Below the pieces are notes generated by a model. That model was not told the origin of the DNA. It searched no databases and saw only the letters and a program-made list of their open reading frames with translations. 64,000 nt of DNA from Gammaproteobacteria bacterium (GTDB taxonomy: Bacteria; Pseudomonadota; Gammaproteobacteria; Pseudomonadales; JADFDG01): contig JADFDG010000004.1 in the NCBI GenBank assembly GCA_018262975.1, forward strand, positions 107,961-171,960, in the 5' to 3' direction. Each line of letters opens with the position of its first letter. The stretch's first letter is position 1. The position numbers and the translations under genes are program-made. This document shows positions 26,573-38,169 of the stretch, piece after piece.

Positions 26573-27133
26573 TCAACGGAACACCGGCAGTCGCTCTCGC
26601 GACTGTGCGGCAAGACGCGGGTTGGCCAGGTCCTTGGCGGACAGTTGCGGCGCCTCGGCCAGCGCCGGCCAGGCGATGCCGACGTCCGGGTCGTCCCAGG
26701 CAATGCCCTGCTCGGAAGCCGGGTGGTAGTAATCAGTGCACTTGTAGACGAAATCCGCCATCTCGCTGAGCACGACAAAGCCGTGCGCAAAACCCGGCGG
26801 CACATACAACTGGCGATGGGATACGTCGTCGAGCACGGCGCCGTACCATTGGCCGAAATGCGGGGACCCGACGCGCACGTCTACCGCCACGTCGAAAACT
26901 TCCCCGCGTGACACCCGCACCAGCTTGCCCTGCGGTTGCACCAGTTGGTAGTGCAGACCGCGCAACACCCCACGGCGCGAGCGCGACTGGTTGTCCTGAA
27001 CGAAACGCACGCCCGGCAGGTACTGCGCCAGCGTCTCCTCGCGGAAGGTCTCGACGAAGAAGCCGCGCGCATCGCCGAAAGCCTTCGGCTCGATCAGCAA
27101 CACGCCGGGCAACGGCGTCTCGATGACATTCAT
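26573..27133 (-). CDS. rmlC: dTDP-4-dehydrorhamnose 3,5-epimerase
   Basis: Cupin epimerase, third step of the rhamnose pathway. 186 residues. [39 protein letters not shown] (catalytic His in LHYQ), [16 protein letters not shown] and YKCTDYYHP are all family blocks. The ATG overlaps the rmlA stop (ATGA), so it is coupled to rmlA. Confidence 0.96.
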   Translation of the reverse strand: MNVIETPLPGVLLIEPKAFGDARGFFVETFREETLAQYLPGVRFVQDNQSRSRRGVLRGLHYQLVQPQGKLVRVSRGEVFDVAVDVRVGSPHFGQWYGAVLDDVSHRQLYVPPGFAHGFVVLSEMADFVYKCTDYYHPASEQGIAWDDPDVGIAWPALAEAPQLSAKDLANPRLAAQSRERLPVFR

Positions 27134-28011
27134 GCTCGCTTCTGCTTCAGCAGGTTGAGCAGGTACTGGCCATAGGCGTTCTTGCCCATGGGGGCGGCCT
27201 GCTGTTCCAGCGTGGCGTCGTCGATCCAGCCCTGGCGCCAGGCGATCTCCTCCGGGCAACTGATCTGCAGGCCCTGGCGCTGCTGCAGGATGTGCACGAA
27301 ATTGGCGGCCTCCAGCAACGACTCGTGGGTGCCGGTGTCGAGCCAGGCGTAGCCACGCCCCATGATTTCCACGTTGAGGTCGCCGCGCTCGAGGTAGGCG
27401 CGGTTGACGTCGGTGATCTCCAGTTCACCGCGCGCCGACGGCTTGACGGCACGGGCGATGTCCACCACGTCATTGTCGTAGAAGTACAGGCCGGTCACGG
27501 CATAGTTCGACTTCGGCTGCTTCGGCTTCTCCTCGATGGATACGGCACGACCGGCCTTGTCGAACTCCACCACGCCGTAGCGCTCCGGATCGTTCACGTA
27601 ATAGCCGAACACGGTGGCCCCGGACGGGCGCGCATCGGCGCTGGCGAGCAGTTCCGGCAGGCCGTGGCCGTAGTAGATGTTGTCACCCAGGATCAGGCAG
27701 CTCGGGTCATTGCCGACGAAATCGGCACCGATGATGAAGGCCTGGGCGAGGCCGTCCGGACTTGGCTGCTCGGCGTACGACAGCGATACCCCCCAGCGGC
27801 TGCCGTCACCGAGCAGTTGGCGGAAGGCCGGCAGGTCGCGCGGAGTGCTGATCAGGAGGATGTCGCGGATGCCGGCCAGCAGCAGTGTCGACAGTGGGTA
27901 GTAGATCATCGGCTTGTCGTAGACCGGCATCAGCTGCTTGCTGACCGCCATGGTCACCGGGTAAAGCCGGGTGCCGGATCCGCCGGCGAGGATGATTCCC
28001 TTGCGCGCCAT
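27130..28011 (-). CDS. rmlA: Glucose-1-phosphate thymidylyltransferase
   Basis: First step of the rhamnose pathway: glucose-1-P + dTTP to dTDP-glucose. 293 residues. Nucleotide-binding [45 protein letters not shown] and [19 protein letters not shown] are diagnostic. Two ATGs lie at 28017 and 28011; GGAGG at 28020-28024 is 8 nt from the second but 2 nt from the first, so 28011 is preferred. Heads the operon and is presumably feedback-controlled by dTDP-rhamnose, as known for RmlA. Confidence 0.96.
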   Translation of the reverse strand: MARKGIILAGGSGTRLYPVTMAVSKQLMPVYDKPMIYYPLSTLLLAGIRDILLISTPRDLPAFRQLLGDGSRWGVSLSYAEQPSPDGLAQAFIIGADFVGNDPSCLILGDNIYYGHGLPELLASADARPSGATVFGYYVNDPERYGVVEFDKAGRAVSIEEKPKQPKSNYAVTGLYFYDNDVVDIARAVKPSARGELEITDVNRAYLERGDLNVEIMGRGYAWLDTGTHESLLEAANFVHILQQRQGLQISCPEEIAWRQGWIDDATLEQQAAPMGKNAYGQYLLNLLKQKRA

Positions 28012-28037
28012 CGTCATGTCCTCCAGAGGGCGCGCCG

Positions 28038-28043
28038 ATTATA
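28038..28043 (-). promoter_or_regulatory. Candidate -10 of the rmlACDB operon
   Basis: Consensus TATAAT on the minus strand, 27 bp before the rmlA ATG, in the 41-bp gap after the NIF3-family gene. No convincing -35 is seen at 16-18 bp, so an activator or extended contacts would be needed. It is nevertheless the only promoter-like element ahead of the rhamnose genes. Confidence 0.45.
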
Positions 28044-28055
28044 GCCCGTGACGCT

Positions 28056-28814
28056 TCAGGCCGGGTTGGGTATGTCGATGTGGCGGTGCTCGACACCGAA
28101 GCGCGCGGCGATCCAGTCGCCGAGCGCCTGCACGCCGTAGCGCTCGGTGGCATGGTGGCCACAGGCGAGGAACTGGATGCCGGTCTCGCGCGCGACATGC
28201 ACCGTCTGTTCGGAAACCTCGCCGGTCAGGTACAGGTCCACGCCCGCCGCCACCGCCTGCTCGATGTAGCCCTGGGCGCCACCGGTACACCAGCCGACGC
28301 GACGCACCGGCGCATCGGCTTCGCCCACGTGCAGCACGTCGCGGCCGAGTACCTGGCGAACGCGCGCCGCAAAGCGGCCGGCGGTTTCCGGCGCGGCCAG
28401 CTCGCCGGTGTTGCCGACCACGCGCCGGTCCAGCGGGTCCAGCGGGCCGGTCACCAGCAAGCCGAGGCGGCGCGCCAGTTGCGCGTTGTTGCCCAGCTCG
28501 GGGTGGGCATCGAGCGGCAGATGGTAGGCAATCAGGTTGATGTCGTGCGCCAGCAGGGTGCCCAGCCGGCGGCGCTTCATGCCCACCACGCGGGCATCCT
28601 CGCTCTTCCAGAAATAGCCGTGGTGCACCAGGACCGCGTCGGCGCCGGCCTCCACCGCCGCATCGAGCAGTGCCTGGCTGGCGGTCACCCCGGTGACCAG
28701 CCGGCGAATCTCGGCCCGCCCCTCCACCTGCAGCCCGTTGGGGCAATAGTCGGCGAACTGCTGCGGTTGCAGCAGCGTATCAAGCGCAGCGAGCAGTTCC
28801 TGGCGGCGAACCAT
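28056..28814 (-). CDS. Nif3-like dinuclear metal-centre protein (YbgI family)
   Basis: 252 residues. Metal-ligand motifs [30 protein letters not shown] and [11 protein letters not shown] are all present, so the di-metal hexamer fold is well supported. It is often labelled GTP cyclohydrolase 1 type 2, but the reaction is unproven for bacterial members. Starts [15 protein letters not shown]. The NIF3-family gene next to AlgW is also found in Pseudomonas. It diverges from the protease gene. Confidence 0.92.
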   Translation of the reverse strand: MVRRQELLAALDTLLQPQQFADYCPNGLQVEGRAEIRRLVTGVTASQALLDAAVEAGADAVLVHHGYFWKSEDARVVGMKRRRLGTLLAHDINLIAYHLPLDAHPELGNNAQLARRLGLLVTGPLDPLDRRVVGNTGELAAPETAGRFAARVRQVLGRDVLHVGEADAPVRRVGWCTGGAQGYIEQAVAAGVDLYLTGEVSEQTVHVARETGIQFLACGHHATERYGVQALGDWIAARFGVEHRHIDIPNPA

Positions 28815-28959
28815 GCGGGCCTCGGTGGTGGCGGGAAGGGCGTAACGCAGTCACAACAGGACGACACGGCAAATACGTTACCCTGTGCACGCGGGGCGCA
28901 CCATGCCGGCACCGGCCGCTGGCCCCGCCCCTCCCCGGCCCAGTCCTGCGAACCATGCC

Positions 28960-30120
<1,161 letters not shown>

Positions 30121-30130
30121 CCGCGCTCCT

Positions 30131-30198
30131 TGTAGCGAGGGGCCATGCCCCCGACGCTCTTGCTCCGTCCGTGTCGGGGGCATGGCCCCCTCGCTACA
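30131..30198. repeat. REP-like paired inverted repeat, element 1 (TGTAG ends outward)
   Basis: Two half-sites, 30131-30155 and 30173-30198, in inverted orientation around a 17-bp centre. Each half-site begins TGTAGCGAGGG, has the central near-palindrome GGCCATGCCCC, and ends CCGAC at the centre. It lies between the converging ends of algW and hisC. The same half-site occurs in four other places in the window. Confidence 0.9.
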
Positions 30199-30213
30199 GG
30201 AAAGCGGACAGCT

Positions 30214-31275
30214 TCAGGCGAGGATGGCGCGCAGCGCGGCGATCAGCGCGGCGTTTTCTTCGGGCAGGCCGATGGTGACGCGCAGGTACGGCGCGACGCG
30301 CGCCGGCGAGCGGAAGTGGCGTACCAGCACCGCCTTTTCGCGCAACGCCTGCGCCAGTTCCGCGCCATCACAGCTGGCGTGGCGCGCGAACACGAAGTTC
30401 GCCGCCGACGGCAGCACGCTGAAGCCGAGCGCCTGCAACTCCGCCACCAGCGCCGTGCGGCTGTCGACAACCGCGCGGCAGGTTTGCGCGAAGTAGTCGC
30501 CGTCGGCCATGGCGGCGGCGGCGCCGACGATCGCCAGGCGGTCCAGCGGATAGGAATTGAAACTGTCCTTGATGCGCACCAGCGCCTCGATCAGCGCCGG
30601 GTGGCCGATGGCATAACCGACACGCAGCCCCGCCAGCGAACGCGACTTGGACAGCGTCTGCGTGACCAGCAGGTTGGGGTATTTCTGCGTCAGCGCCACC
30701 GCGCTGTCGGCACCGAAATCAACGTAGGCTTCGTCGACCACCACCACCGAGTCGACGTTGCGTGACACCAGCCGCTCGATGTCGTCCAGCGGCAGCGGCA
30801 CGCCGGTCGGCGCGTTCGGATTGGGGAAGATGATGCCGCCGTTCGGCCGCAGGTACTCGTCGACGCGGATGGCAAACGACTCGTCGAGCGGCACCGCGGT
30901 GTAGTCGATGCCGTACAGGCCGCAGTACACCGGGTAGAAACTGTAGGTGATGTCCGGGAACAGGATCGGCTCGGCGTGGCGGAACAGGCCGAGGAACACG
31001 TGCGCGAGCACCTCGTCGGAACCGTTGCCGACGAACACGCATTCGCGCGGCACGCCGAAGTGCGCGGCCACCGCGTCCACCAGCGCGCCCGAGGTGGGGT
31101 CGGGGTAGCGGCGCAGGCTGGCGCCGAGTTCCGCCTGCATCGCCGCGATCGCACGCGGCGACGGCGGGTACGGGTTCTCGTTGGTGTTCAGCTTCACGAG
31201 GTTGGGAATCTTCGGCTGCTCGCCGGGCACGTAGGGCACCAGCTTGTGGACGAAGTCGCTCCAGTATCTGGACAT
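30214..31275 (-). CDS. hisC: Histidinol-phosphate aminotransferase
   Basis: PLP enzyme converting imidazole-acetol phosphate and glutamate to histidinol phosphate. 353 residues, fold type [40 protein letters not shown] (Asp181) and [17 protein letters not shown] with the PLP Lys210 are diagnostic. The ATG follows the hisD stop by a base or two. It is the end of the murA-hisG-hisD-hisC string known from Pseudomonas. Confidence 0.96.
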   Translation of the reverse strand: MSRYWSDFVHKLVPYVPGEQPKIPNLVKLNTNENPYPPSPRAIAAMQAELGASLRRYPDPTSGALVDAVAAHFGVPRECVFVGNGSDEVLAHVFLGLFRHAEPILFPDITYSFYPVYCGLYGIDYTAVPLDESFAIRVDEYLRPNGGIIFPNPNAPTGVPLPLDDIERLVSRNVDSVVVVDEAYVDFGADSAVALTQKYPNLLVTQTLSKSRSLAGLRVGYAIGHPALIEALVRIKDSFNSYPLDRLAIVGAAAAMADGDYFAQTCRAVVDSRTALVAELQALGFSVLPSAANFVFARHASCDGAELAQALREKAVLVRHFRSPARVAPYLRVTIGLPEENAALIAALRAILA

Positions 31276-31276
31276 G

Positions 31277-32581
31277 TCATTTCACCCGCAGGGCGGCGGA
31301 ACGGGCGTGGGCGTCCAGGCCCTCGCACTGCGCCAGCGTGTCGGCGACGCGCCCCAGCACCTGCGCGCCCTGCGGCGAGCAGAAGATCAGCGAACTGCGC
31401 TTCTGGAAATCGTACACGCCAAGCGGGCTGGAAAAGCGCGCGGTGCCGCTGGTGGGCAGCACGTGGTTGGGCCCGGCGCAGTAGTCGCCCATGGCCTCCG
31501 GCGTGTGGCGGCCCATGAAGATCGCGCCCGCGTGGCGAATCAACGGCAGCAGCGCATCCGGTTCGGCCACCGACAGTTCCAGGTGTTCAGGCGCCACGCG
31601 GTTGACCACGTCGCAGGCATCGGCGAGATCACGCGCCAGCACGAACACGCCGCGACCTTCCAGCGAGGCACGGATGACATCGCGGCGCGGCAACGAGGGC
31701 AGCAGGCGATCCATGGCGCCCTGCACGGCATCGAGGAAAGCGGCATCCGGCGAGACGAGGATGGACTGCGCGTTCTCGTCGTGCTCGGCCTGCGAGAACA
31801 GGTCCATGGCGATCCATTCGGGATCGGTCTGCCCGTCGCAGACCACGAGGATCTCCGACGGTCCGGCGATCATGTCGATGCCGACCGTGCCGAACACCTG
31901 CTTCTTGGCGGTGGCCACGTAGATGTTGCCCGGGCCGACGATCTTGTCCACGCGCGGGATGGTGGCCGTGCCGTACGCCAGCGCCGCCACGGCCTGCGCA
32001 CCACCGATGGTGAACACGCGGTCCACGCCGGCCTCGTGAGCAGCGGCCAGCACCAGGTCGCTGATTTCGCCGGCGGGTGCCGGCACGACCATGATGACCT
32101 CGCCGACACCGGCCACCTTCGCGGGAATGGCATTCATCAGCACCGACGAGGGATACGACGCCTTGCCGCCCGGCACGTACAGGCCGGCGCGATCGAGCGG
32201 CGACACGCGCTGCCCGAGGCGGTTGCCCAGCGCATCGGAATATTGCCAGTTGGACTGCAACTGGCGGCCGTGGAAATCGCGGATGCGCGCGGCGGCTTCG
32301 CGCAACGCCGCCAGCGCCGGCGCCGGCACGCGCGCCAGCGCGGCGGCCAGCGCGTCGCGGCTGATCTCCAGCGCACCGACCGACGCGGCATCGCGACGAT
32401 CGAAACGGTTGGTGTATTCGAGCACTGCTGCATCACCGCGCGCGCGTACGTCGGCGATGATGGCAGCCACCGTCTGCTCGACGGCAGCATCGCGCTCCTC
32501 GCTCCAGGCCACGGCCTGCGCCAGTTGCGCGGCAAACGCGGCGTCAGCGGCATCCAGGCGACGGATCTGCAAGGCGCTCAC
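31277..32581 (-). CDS. hisD: Histidinol dehydrogenase
   Basis: Zn and NAD enzyme; two-step oxidation of histidinol to histidine. 434 residues. Blocks seen: [92 protein letters not shown]. The zinc-ligand Gln/His of SQAEHD are intact. GTG start overlapping the hisG stop (GTGA), so coupled to hisG. Confidence 0.97.
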   Translation of the reverse strand: MSALQIRRLDAADAAFAAQLAQAVAWSEERDAAVEQTVAAIIADVRARGDAAVLEYTNRFDRRDAASVGALEISRDALAAALARVPAPALAALREAAARIRDFHGRQLQSNWQYSDALGNRLGQRVSPLDRAGLYVPGGKASYPSSVLMNAIPAKVAGVGEVIMVVPAPAGEISDLVLAAAHEAGVDRVFTIGGAQAVAALAYGTATIPRVDKIVGPGNIYVATAKKQVFGTVGIDMIAGPSEILVVCDGQTDPEWIAMDLFSQAEHDENAQSILVSPDAAFLDAVQGAMDRLLPSLPRRDVIRASLEGRGVFVLARDLADACDVVNRVAPEHLELSVAEPDALLPLIRHAGAIFMGRHTPEAMGDYCAGPNHVLPTSGTARFSSPLGVYDFQKRSSLIFCSPQGAQVLGRVADTLAQCEGLDAHARSAALRVK

Positions 32582-33222
32582 GCGGCCCCCCGTTGCTCAC
32601 ACACCGCGCGCAACTGCTCGACCAGCCCGGCGATGCGCGCGTGCTTCATCTTGAAACTGCCCTTGTTGACGATCAGCCGCGCGCTGATGGTGGCAATCAA
32701 CTCGGTCGGCTCCAGGCCGTTTTCCTTGAGCGTCTTGCCGGTATCGACGATGTCGACGATGCGGTCGGCCAGGCCCATCAGCGGCGCCAGTTCCATCGAC
32801 CCGTACAGCTTGATCAGGTCGACCTGTTCGCCCTTCTCCGCGTAGTACTGCTTGGTGAGCTTGACGAACTTGGTGGCCACGCGCAGCCGTCCGGCCACCG
32901 GCGGGGCGTCCTTCTTCGCGGCGACCATCAGCCTGCAACGGGCGATACCCAGGTCCAGCGGCTCGTAGACGCCGGCCGCGCCGTGCTCCATCAGCACGTC
33001 CTTGCCGGCCACGCCGAGGTCGGCGGCGCCGTTCTCCACGAACACCGGCACGTCGGTGGCGCGGATGATGATCACGCGCAGGCCCGGATCGGTGGTGTCG
33101 AAGATGAGCTTGCGGCTCTTCGCCGGATCGTCGGTCAGGCGGATGCCCACGCGATCCAGCAGCGGCAGCGTGTCGTCGAGGATGCGGCCCTTCGACAGGG
33201 CGAGAATCACCGGCTCGGTCAT
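32578..33222 (-). CDS. hisG: ATP phosphoribosyltransferase, short form
   Basis: First step of histidine synthesis. 214 residues: the catalytic part only ([76 protein letters not shown]). The ~80-residue C-terminal regulatory domain of the long form (about 300 aa) is absent. Short-form HisG is known to need the HisZ subunit, which is not in this window. Start ATG 33222, 4 bp past the murA stop. Confidence 0.95.
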   Translation of the reverse strand: MTEPVILALSKGRILDDTLPLLDRVGIRLTDDPAKSRKLIFDTTDPGLRVIIIRATDVPVFVENGAADLGVAGKDVLMEHGAAGVYEPLDLGIARCRLMVAAKKDAPPVAGRLRVATKFVKLTKQYYAEKGEQVDLIKLYGSMELAPLMGLADRIVDIVDTGKTLKENGLEPTELIATISARLIVNKGSFKMKHARIAGLVEQLRAVCEQRGAA

Positions 33223-33226
33223 GGCG

Positions 33227-34540
<1,314 letters not shown>

Positions 34541-34795
34541 TCAGAAACCGAGTTTCTGTTTCTTGTCCCACTCGGCGGGGGTGAAGGTCTGCAGCGTGAT
34601 CGCGTGGATGGCGCCGCTGGTGATCTGCGGGTTGATGGTGCCGTAGACCAGTTGCTGCTTCTTGACCAGCGACAGGCCGGCGAACTGCTCGCTGACCACG
34701 GTGGCGGAGAAATGGCGGCCGTCGTCGCCCTGGACGATGGCGGTGGCGCCGGGGATGCCCTGCTCGATCAGGGCCTGGATCTCTTGCGGTGACAT
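34541..34795 (-). CDS. ibaG: BolA-family protein IbaG (YrbA)
   Basis: 84-residue BolA/YrbA protein, thought to handle Fe-S clusters with monothiol glutaredoxins. MSPQEIQALIEQGIPGATAIVQGDDGRHFSATVVS and KKQQLVYGTINPQI with a conserved His near the end (GAIHAITLQTFTPAEW) fit the family. Start ATG 34795, 140 bp after the mlaB stop; the gap contains REP-like element 2. In E. coli and Pseudomonas it also stands between mlaB and murA. Confidence 0.93.
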   Translation of the reverse strand: MSPQEIQALIEQGIPGATAIVQGDDGRHFSATVVSEQFAGLSLVKKQQLVYGTINPQITSGAIHAITLQTFTPAEWDKKQKLGF

Positions 34796-34868
34796 GGCGG
34801 TGGCCTGCCTGGAAGGTTTAGCCGCCCATGATAATCGATGCGACGCCCCGGCCGCCCGCGCTTCCCGC

Positions 34869-34940
34869 GTAGAGAGGGGGCCATGCCCCCGATGACTTAC
34901 CGGGAAGGGTGCAGGTCGGGGGCATGGCCCCCTCTCTACA
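34869..34940. repeat. REP-like paired inverted repeat, element 2 (TGTAG ends outward)
   Basis: Half-sites 34869-34892 and 34915-34940 around a 22-bp centre. The right half is complete (TGTAGAGAGGG to CCGAC on the minus strand); the left has lost the first T and reads CCCGAT at its inner end. The TAG stop codon of mlaB (34936-34938) is part of the right half-site. Confidence 0.9.
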
Positions 34941-35229
34941 GGGGGAGGACGTCCTGGAGGCCGGACAGGCGGAGGATGCCGGCCAGGCGAGGGGGGACGT
35001 CGAGGATGCGCAGGGACTTGCCGGCGGCCACCGCAGCCCGCTGCCACTCGACCAGCACCACGGCGCTGACCGAGTTGACCCGCGACAGGCCGGCCAGCGA
35101 CACCTCCACCGACGATCCGGGGGCGCCGGCGATCAGCGCCCGCCCGGCGGCGCAGGCCGCCACGGCGTCGTCGAACAGCAGGTCGCCCTCGACCGCGATG
35201 CGCCCCTCGCGGGCGGTCACCGTGGCCAT
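34936..35229 (-). CDS. mlaB: STAS-domain protein MlaB of the Mla phospholipid transporter
   Basis: Cytoplasmic STAS subunit that binds the MlaF ATPase and stabilises the MlaFEDB complex. 97 residues; VSLAGLSRVNSVSAVVLVEW holds the conserved Ser/Asn motif of STAS domains. The start shares its A with the mlaC stop (TGATG). The reading frame ends in LPL followed by a TAG that belongs to REP-like element 2, so the original C-terminus may have been reset by the repeat. Confidence 0.88.
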   Translation of the reverse strand: MATVTAREGRIAVEGDLLFDDAVAACAAGRALIAGAPGSSVEVSLAGLSRVNSVSAVVLVEWQRAAVAAGKSLRILDVPPRLAGILRLSGLQDVLPL

Positions 35230-35879
35230 CAGCCGGACTTCTTCTTTTCCGCCTCGACGCGCGAGCTCCAGTTGGCGATCACCTTGTCGATGTCACCACC
35301 GTACTGCTGCACCATCTCGGCGAAATTGTTGCGGTAGGTCATGCCGAGGTTCACGCCCTCCAGCACCAGGTTCTCCAGCTTCCAGGCACCCTGCTCGTTC
35401 AGGTACATGGCGTAACTGATCTTGTAGACAGTGCCGTCCTTCATGGTCACTTCCATGTTGACGGTGGCGCGGTCGGCCTCCACCTCGCCACGACCCGGCG
35501 GCAGCACCACGAACTTCTGGTCGTTGTAGTTGGCCAGTGCCGAACCGTAGGCACGGATCAGGCTCTTCTTGAACACCTCGCCGAAGCGCGCGCGCTGCTC
35601 GGGCGTGGCCGTCTTGTACTGCCTGGCCATGACCCGCTTGGCAATACGATCGAAGTCCACATAAGGGACCAGGTTTTCCTCGACGATCACATACAGGTGG
35701 TCAGGGTTTTTCTTGAACGTCGGACGATCGGCGACGATGCGCCCGAGCACGTCCCTGGTGGCCTTCTCGACGACCTGGTGGGGAGCCGGCAGGGCGCCGG
35801 CCGGCTGCACGGCGGCAGCGGCGACGGTGGCCAGCAGCAGGAACAGCGGGGCAAGCAGGGTAGCGGTCAGTCGGTTCAT
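35229..35879 (-). CDS. mlaC: Periplasmic phospholipid-binding protein MlaC
   Basis: Shuttles phospholipid between MlaA-porin in the outer membrane and MlaFEDB in the inner membrane. 216 residues. Signal peptide (about 23 residues, ending VAAAA), then VEENLVPYVDFDRIAKRVMARQYKTATPEQRARF and the C-terminal LENLVLEGVNLGMTYRNNFAEMVQQYGGDIDKVI that defines the Tol-Tol-Ttg2 family. ATG overlaps the mlaD stop. Confidence 0.95.
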   Translation of the reverse strand: MNRLTATLLAPLFLLLATVAAAAVQPAGALPAPHQVVEKATRDVLGRIVADRPTFKKNPDHLYVIVEENLVPYVDFDRIAKRVMARQYKTATPEQRARFGEVFKKSLIRAYGSALANYNDQKFVVLPPGRGEVEADRATVNMEVTMKDGTVYKISYAMYLNEQGAWKLENLVLEGVNLGMTYRNNFAEMVQQYGGDIDKVIANWSSRVEAEKKKSG

Positions 35880-36346
35880 TCGGTGGGCTCCTTGTTCAAC
35901 TGGTTGGACAAGAACTTGCCGATAAGGTTCTCGAGTACCAGCGAGGACTGGGTATCCCGGATGGTCGCCCCCGCGGCCAGCATCTCTTCGTCCGCTCCCG
36001 GGGTGAGGCCGATGTACTTCTCGCCCAGCAGGCCCGAGGTGAGGATGGCCGCACTGGTGTCGGTGGTCAGGCCCTTCACGTTGCCGTCGATGGCCATCTC
36101 GACCCTGGCGGAATAGGACTCCGGGTCCAGCTCGATGGCCGTGACGCGCCCGACCAGCACGCCGCCGATGGTCACCTTGGCGCGCACCGTCAGGCCGGAC
36201 ACGTTCTCGAACTTGCCGTAGATGAGGTAACTGTCGGCCGGGGCACTGAAGGTCAGCCCGCTGACCTTGATGGCCAGGAAGGCAAACGCCAGCAGGCCGG
36301 CGATGAGGAAGCCGCCGACGGCCAACTCGAGGGTGCGTGTTTTCAT
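35876..36346 (-). CDS. mlaD: MCE-domain phospholipid transport subunit MlaD
   Basis: Inner-membrane anchored hexameric MCE ring of the Mla importer. 156 residues: one membrane helix (about 8-29), then a single MCE domain (YGKFENVSGLTVRAKVTIGGVLVGRV ... LTSGLLGEKYIGLTPG), and a short C-terminal helix (LENLIGKFLSNQL) that lines the pore in known structures. Two bp after mlaE. Confidence 0.96.
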   Translation of the reverse strand: MKTRTLELAVGGFLIAGLLAFAFLAIKVSGLTFSAPADSYLIYGKFENVSGLTVRAKVTIGGVLVGRVTAIELDPESYSARVEMAIDGNVKGLTTDTSAAILTSGLLGEKYIGLTPGADEEMLAAGATIRDTQSSLVLENLIGKFLSNQLNKEPTE

Positions 36347-36347
36347 C

Positions 36348-37148
36348 TCAGAACCCCTTGAACATGACGGCGGTGAGCAGGAAATCCAGCCCCAGTACCG
36401 CCAGCGACGAATAGACCACGGTGCGCGTGGTGGCGCGCGAGATGCCTTCGGAGGTGGGCTCGGCGTCGTAACCCTGGAACACGGCGATCCAGATGCACAC
36501 CGACGCGAACACCACGCTCTTGATGATGCCGTTGCCGACGTCCTCGCCGAACTCCACCGAGTTCTGCATGGCCGACCAGTAGGAACCGTCGTAGACGCCC
36601 AGCCATTCCACGCCGACCAGCCAGCCGCCGCAGATGGCCACCGCGGTGAAGATCATCGCCAGCAGCGGCATGGAAATCACGCCGGCCCAGAAACGCGGTG
36701 CGACGATGCGGCGCAACGGGTCCACGCCGATCATCTCCATGCTCGACAACTGCTCGGTGGACTTCATCAGGCCGATTTCCGCCGTCACCGCCGAGCCGGC
36801 CCGGCCGGCGAACAGCAAGGCGGTAACCACCGGCCCCAGTTCGCGGTTGAGGGTCAGCGCCACGATCTGCCCGAGGGCCGCCTCCGAGCCGAAGTCCACC
36901 AGCACGCGGTACAACTGCAGGCCCAGCACCATGCCGATGAACAACCCGGCGACCACGATGATCACCAGCGACAGCACGCCGATGGCGTAGATCTGCTTCG
37001 CCAGCAACGGCAACGCCGTGCGCGGATTGGGAACGGTGGCAATGCTGTGGAACAGCATGATGCCGGCGCGACCGGTGGCCTCGATCACCTCGAGCGCGCC
37101 GGCGCCGAGCCCCGCGACACGGGAGAGCAGGTCGCGTTGCTCAGCCAC
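36348..37148 (-). CDS. mlaE: Phospholipid ABC transporter permease MlaE
   Basis: Integral membrane permease of MlaFEDB. 266 residues with about five membrane segments. [71 protein letters not shown] is the strongly conserved MlaE/YrbE block. GTG start at 37148 with a perfect GGAGG 6 nt upstream, inside the end of mlaF (8-bp overlap). Confidence 0.95.
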   Translation of the reverse strand: MAEQRDLLSRVAGLGAGALEVIEATGRAGIMLFHSIATVPNPRTALPLLAKQIYAIGVLSLVIIVVAGLFIGMVLGLQLYRVLVDFGSEAALGQIVALTLNRELGPVVTALLFAGRAGSAVTAEIGLMKSTEQLSSMEMIGVDPLRRIVAPRFWAGVISMPLLAMIFTAVAICGGWLVGVEWLGVYDGSYWSAMQNSVEFGEDVGNGIIKSVVFASVCIWIAVFQGYDAEPTSEGISRATTRTVVYSSLAVLGLDFLLTAVMFKGF

Positions 37149-37971
37149 GGCCGGCCTCCCGCGGCACGCCGCCCGCCAGCAGGTCGTCGGCATAGCCGCG
37201 CGCCGGGTAATGGAACGGCACCGGGCCGTCCGGTTCGCCGCGCATGAACTGGCGCACCTCGGGGCTGTCGGAGGCCATGACCTCGGCCGGCGTACCCTGG
37301 CCGATCACCCGCCCGTTGGAGATCACGTAGATGTAGTCGGCGATGCTGGCGGTCTCCGGTACGTCATGCGAGACGATCACGCTGGTGACGCCCACCGACT
37401 CGTTGAGCGACTTGATCAGCTTGACCAGCACGCCCATGGCGATCGGGTCCTGGCCGGCAAACGGCTCGTCATACATCACCAGGTCAGGGTCCAGGGCGAT
37501 GGCGCGCGCCAGCGCCACCCGCCGAGCCATGCCACCGGACAACTCGCTGGGCATCAGGTCGCGGGCGCCGCGCAGGCCGACGGCGTTGAGTTTCATCAGC
37601 ACCAGGTCGCGGATCATCGACTCCGGCAGGCGCGTGTGCGCCCGCAGCGGGAAGGCCACGTTCTCGTAGACCGACAGGTCGGTGAACAGTGCGCCGCTCT
37701 GGAACAGCATGCCCATGCGACTGCGCGCCTCGTACAACTCGCGCCGGGACATGCCGGCCAGGTCCGCGCCCTCGACCTTCACGGTGCCGGCATCCGGCCG
37801 CAACTGGCCGCCGATCAGGCGCAGCAGCGTGGTCTTGCCGGTCCCCGAGGGGCCGAGGATCGCGGTGATGCGCCCGCGGGCGATGTCGATGTCGACGTCG
37901 TCGAAGATGGCGCGCGAGCCCCGACGGAAAGTCAGGCCGCGTATTTCGACGTGGTTGCCGGAGGCGCTCAT
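37141..37971 (-). CDS. mlaF: Phospholipid ABC transporter ATPase MlaF
   Basis: Cytoplasmic ATPase of the Mla system. 276 residues. Walker [10 protein letters not shown] (40-48), signature LSGGMARR, Walker B LVMYDEPF and the switch His in VSHD. The C-terminal extension after the ATPase core ([20 protein letters not shown]) resembles the MlaF tail that contacts MlaB. First gene of mlaFEDCB; an extended -10 lies 42 bp upstream. Confidence 0.96.
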   Translation of the reverse strand: MSASGNHVEIRGLTFRRGSRAIFDDVDIDIARGRITAILGPSGTGKTTLLRLIGGQLRPDAGTVKVEGADLAGMSRRELYEARSRMGMLFQSGALFTDLSVYENVAFPLRAHTRLPESMIRDLVLMKLNAVGLRGARDLMPSELSGGMARRVALARAIALDPDLVMYDEPFAGQDPIAMGVLVKLIKSLNESVGVTSVIVSHDVPETASIADYIYVISNGRVIGQGTPAEVMASDSPEVRQFMRGEPDGPVPFHYPARGYADDLLAGGVPREAGRG

Positions 37972-38012
37972 GCCGTTTGCTGGTTCCGCCGGGTCGGGAA
38001 AAAGGAGGGCGC

Positions 38013-38021
38013 ACTATACCA
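38013..38021 (-). promoter_or_regulatory. Extended -10 promoter of the mla operon
   Basis: TGG TATAGT on the minus strand (TATAGT at 38013-38018 with the TGN extension). No good -35 is visible. Transcription would start near 38006, 35 nt before mlaF. Confidence 0.6.
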
Positions 38022-38072
38022 CCCCGCTCCGCGTTCGACTGCGCCGGCGGCCAATCGTGCCGCGGCCGGCTC

Positions 38073-38081
38073 TGGTATCCT
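38073..38081 (+). promoter_or_regulatory. Extended -10 promoter of kdsD-kdsC-lptCAB
   Basis: TGG TATCCT on the plus strand (-10 hexamer 38076-38081). It faces away from the mla promoter 55 bp to the left. A -35 was not found. The leader to the kdsD ATG would be about 80 nt. Confidence 0.5.
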
Positions 38082-38169
38082 AGGCGCCCCGGGGACCGTT
38101 ACCTGCGCCCCCCGGCGCGTCCGGGCCATGCCCCCGGCCACGCCCCGTCAGCACATCCTGGAACGACGC

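Noticed and set aside
38117-38137. Extra copy of the REP-like half-site near kdsD (GGGCCATGCCCCCGG)
   Set aside because: Only the central palindrome matches. The TGTAG..GAGGG and CCGAC ends are missing and there is no paired copy.
37018-38169. Extended frame upstream of kdsD giving a 708-residue product
   Set aside because: It reads antisense through mlaF. KdsD similarity begins at residue MQRQHDF and a promoter lies within the putative extension.
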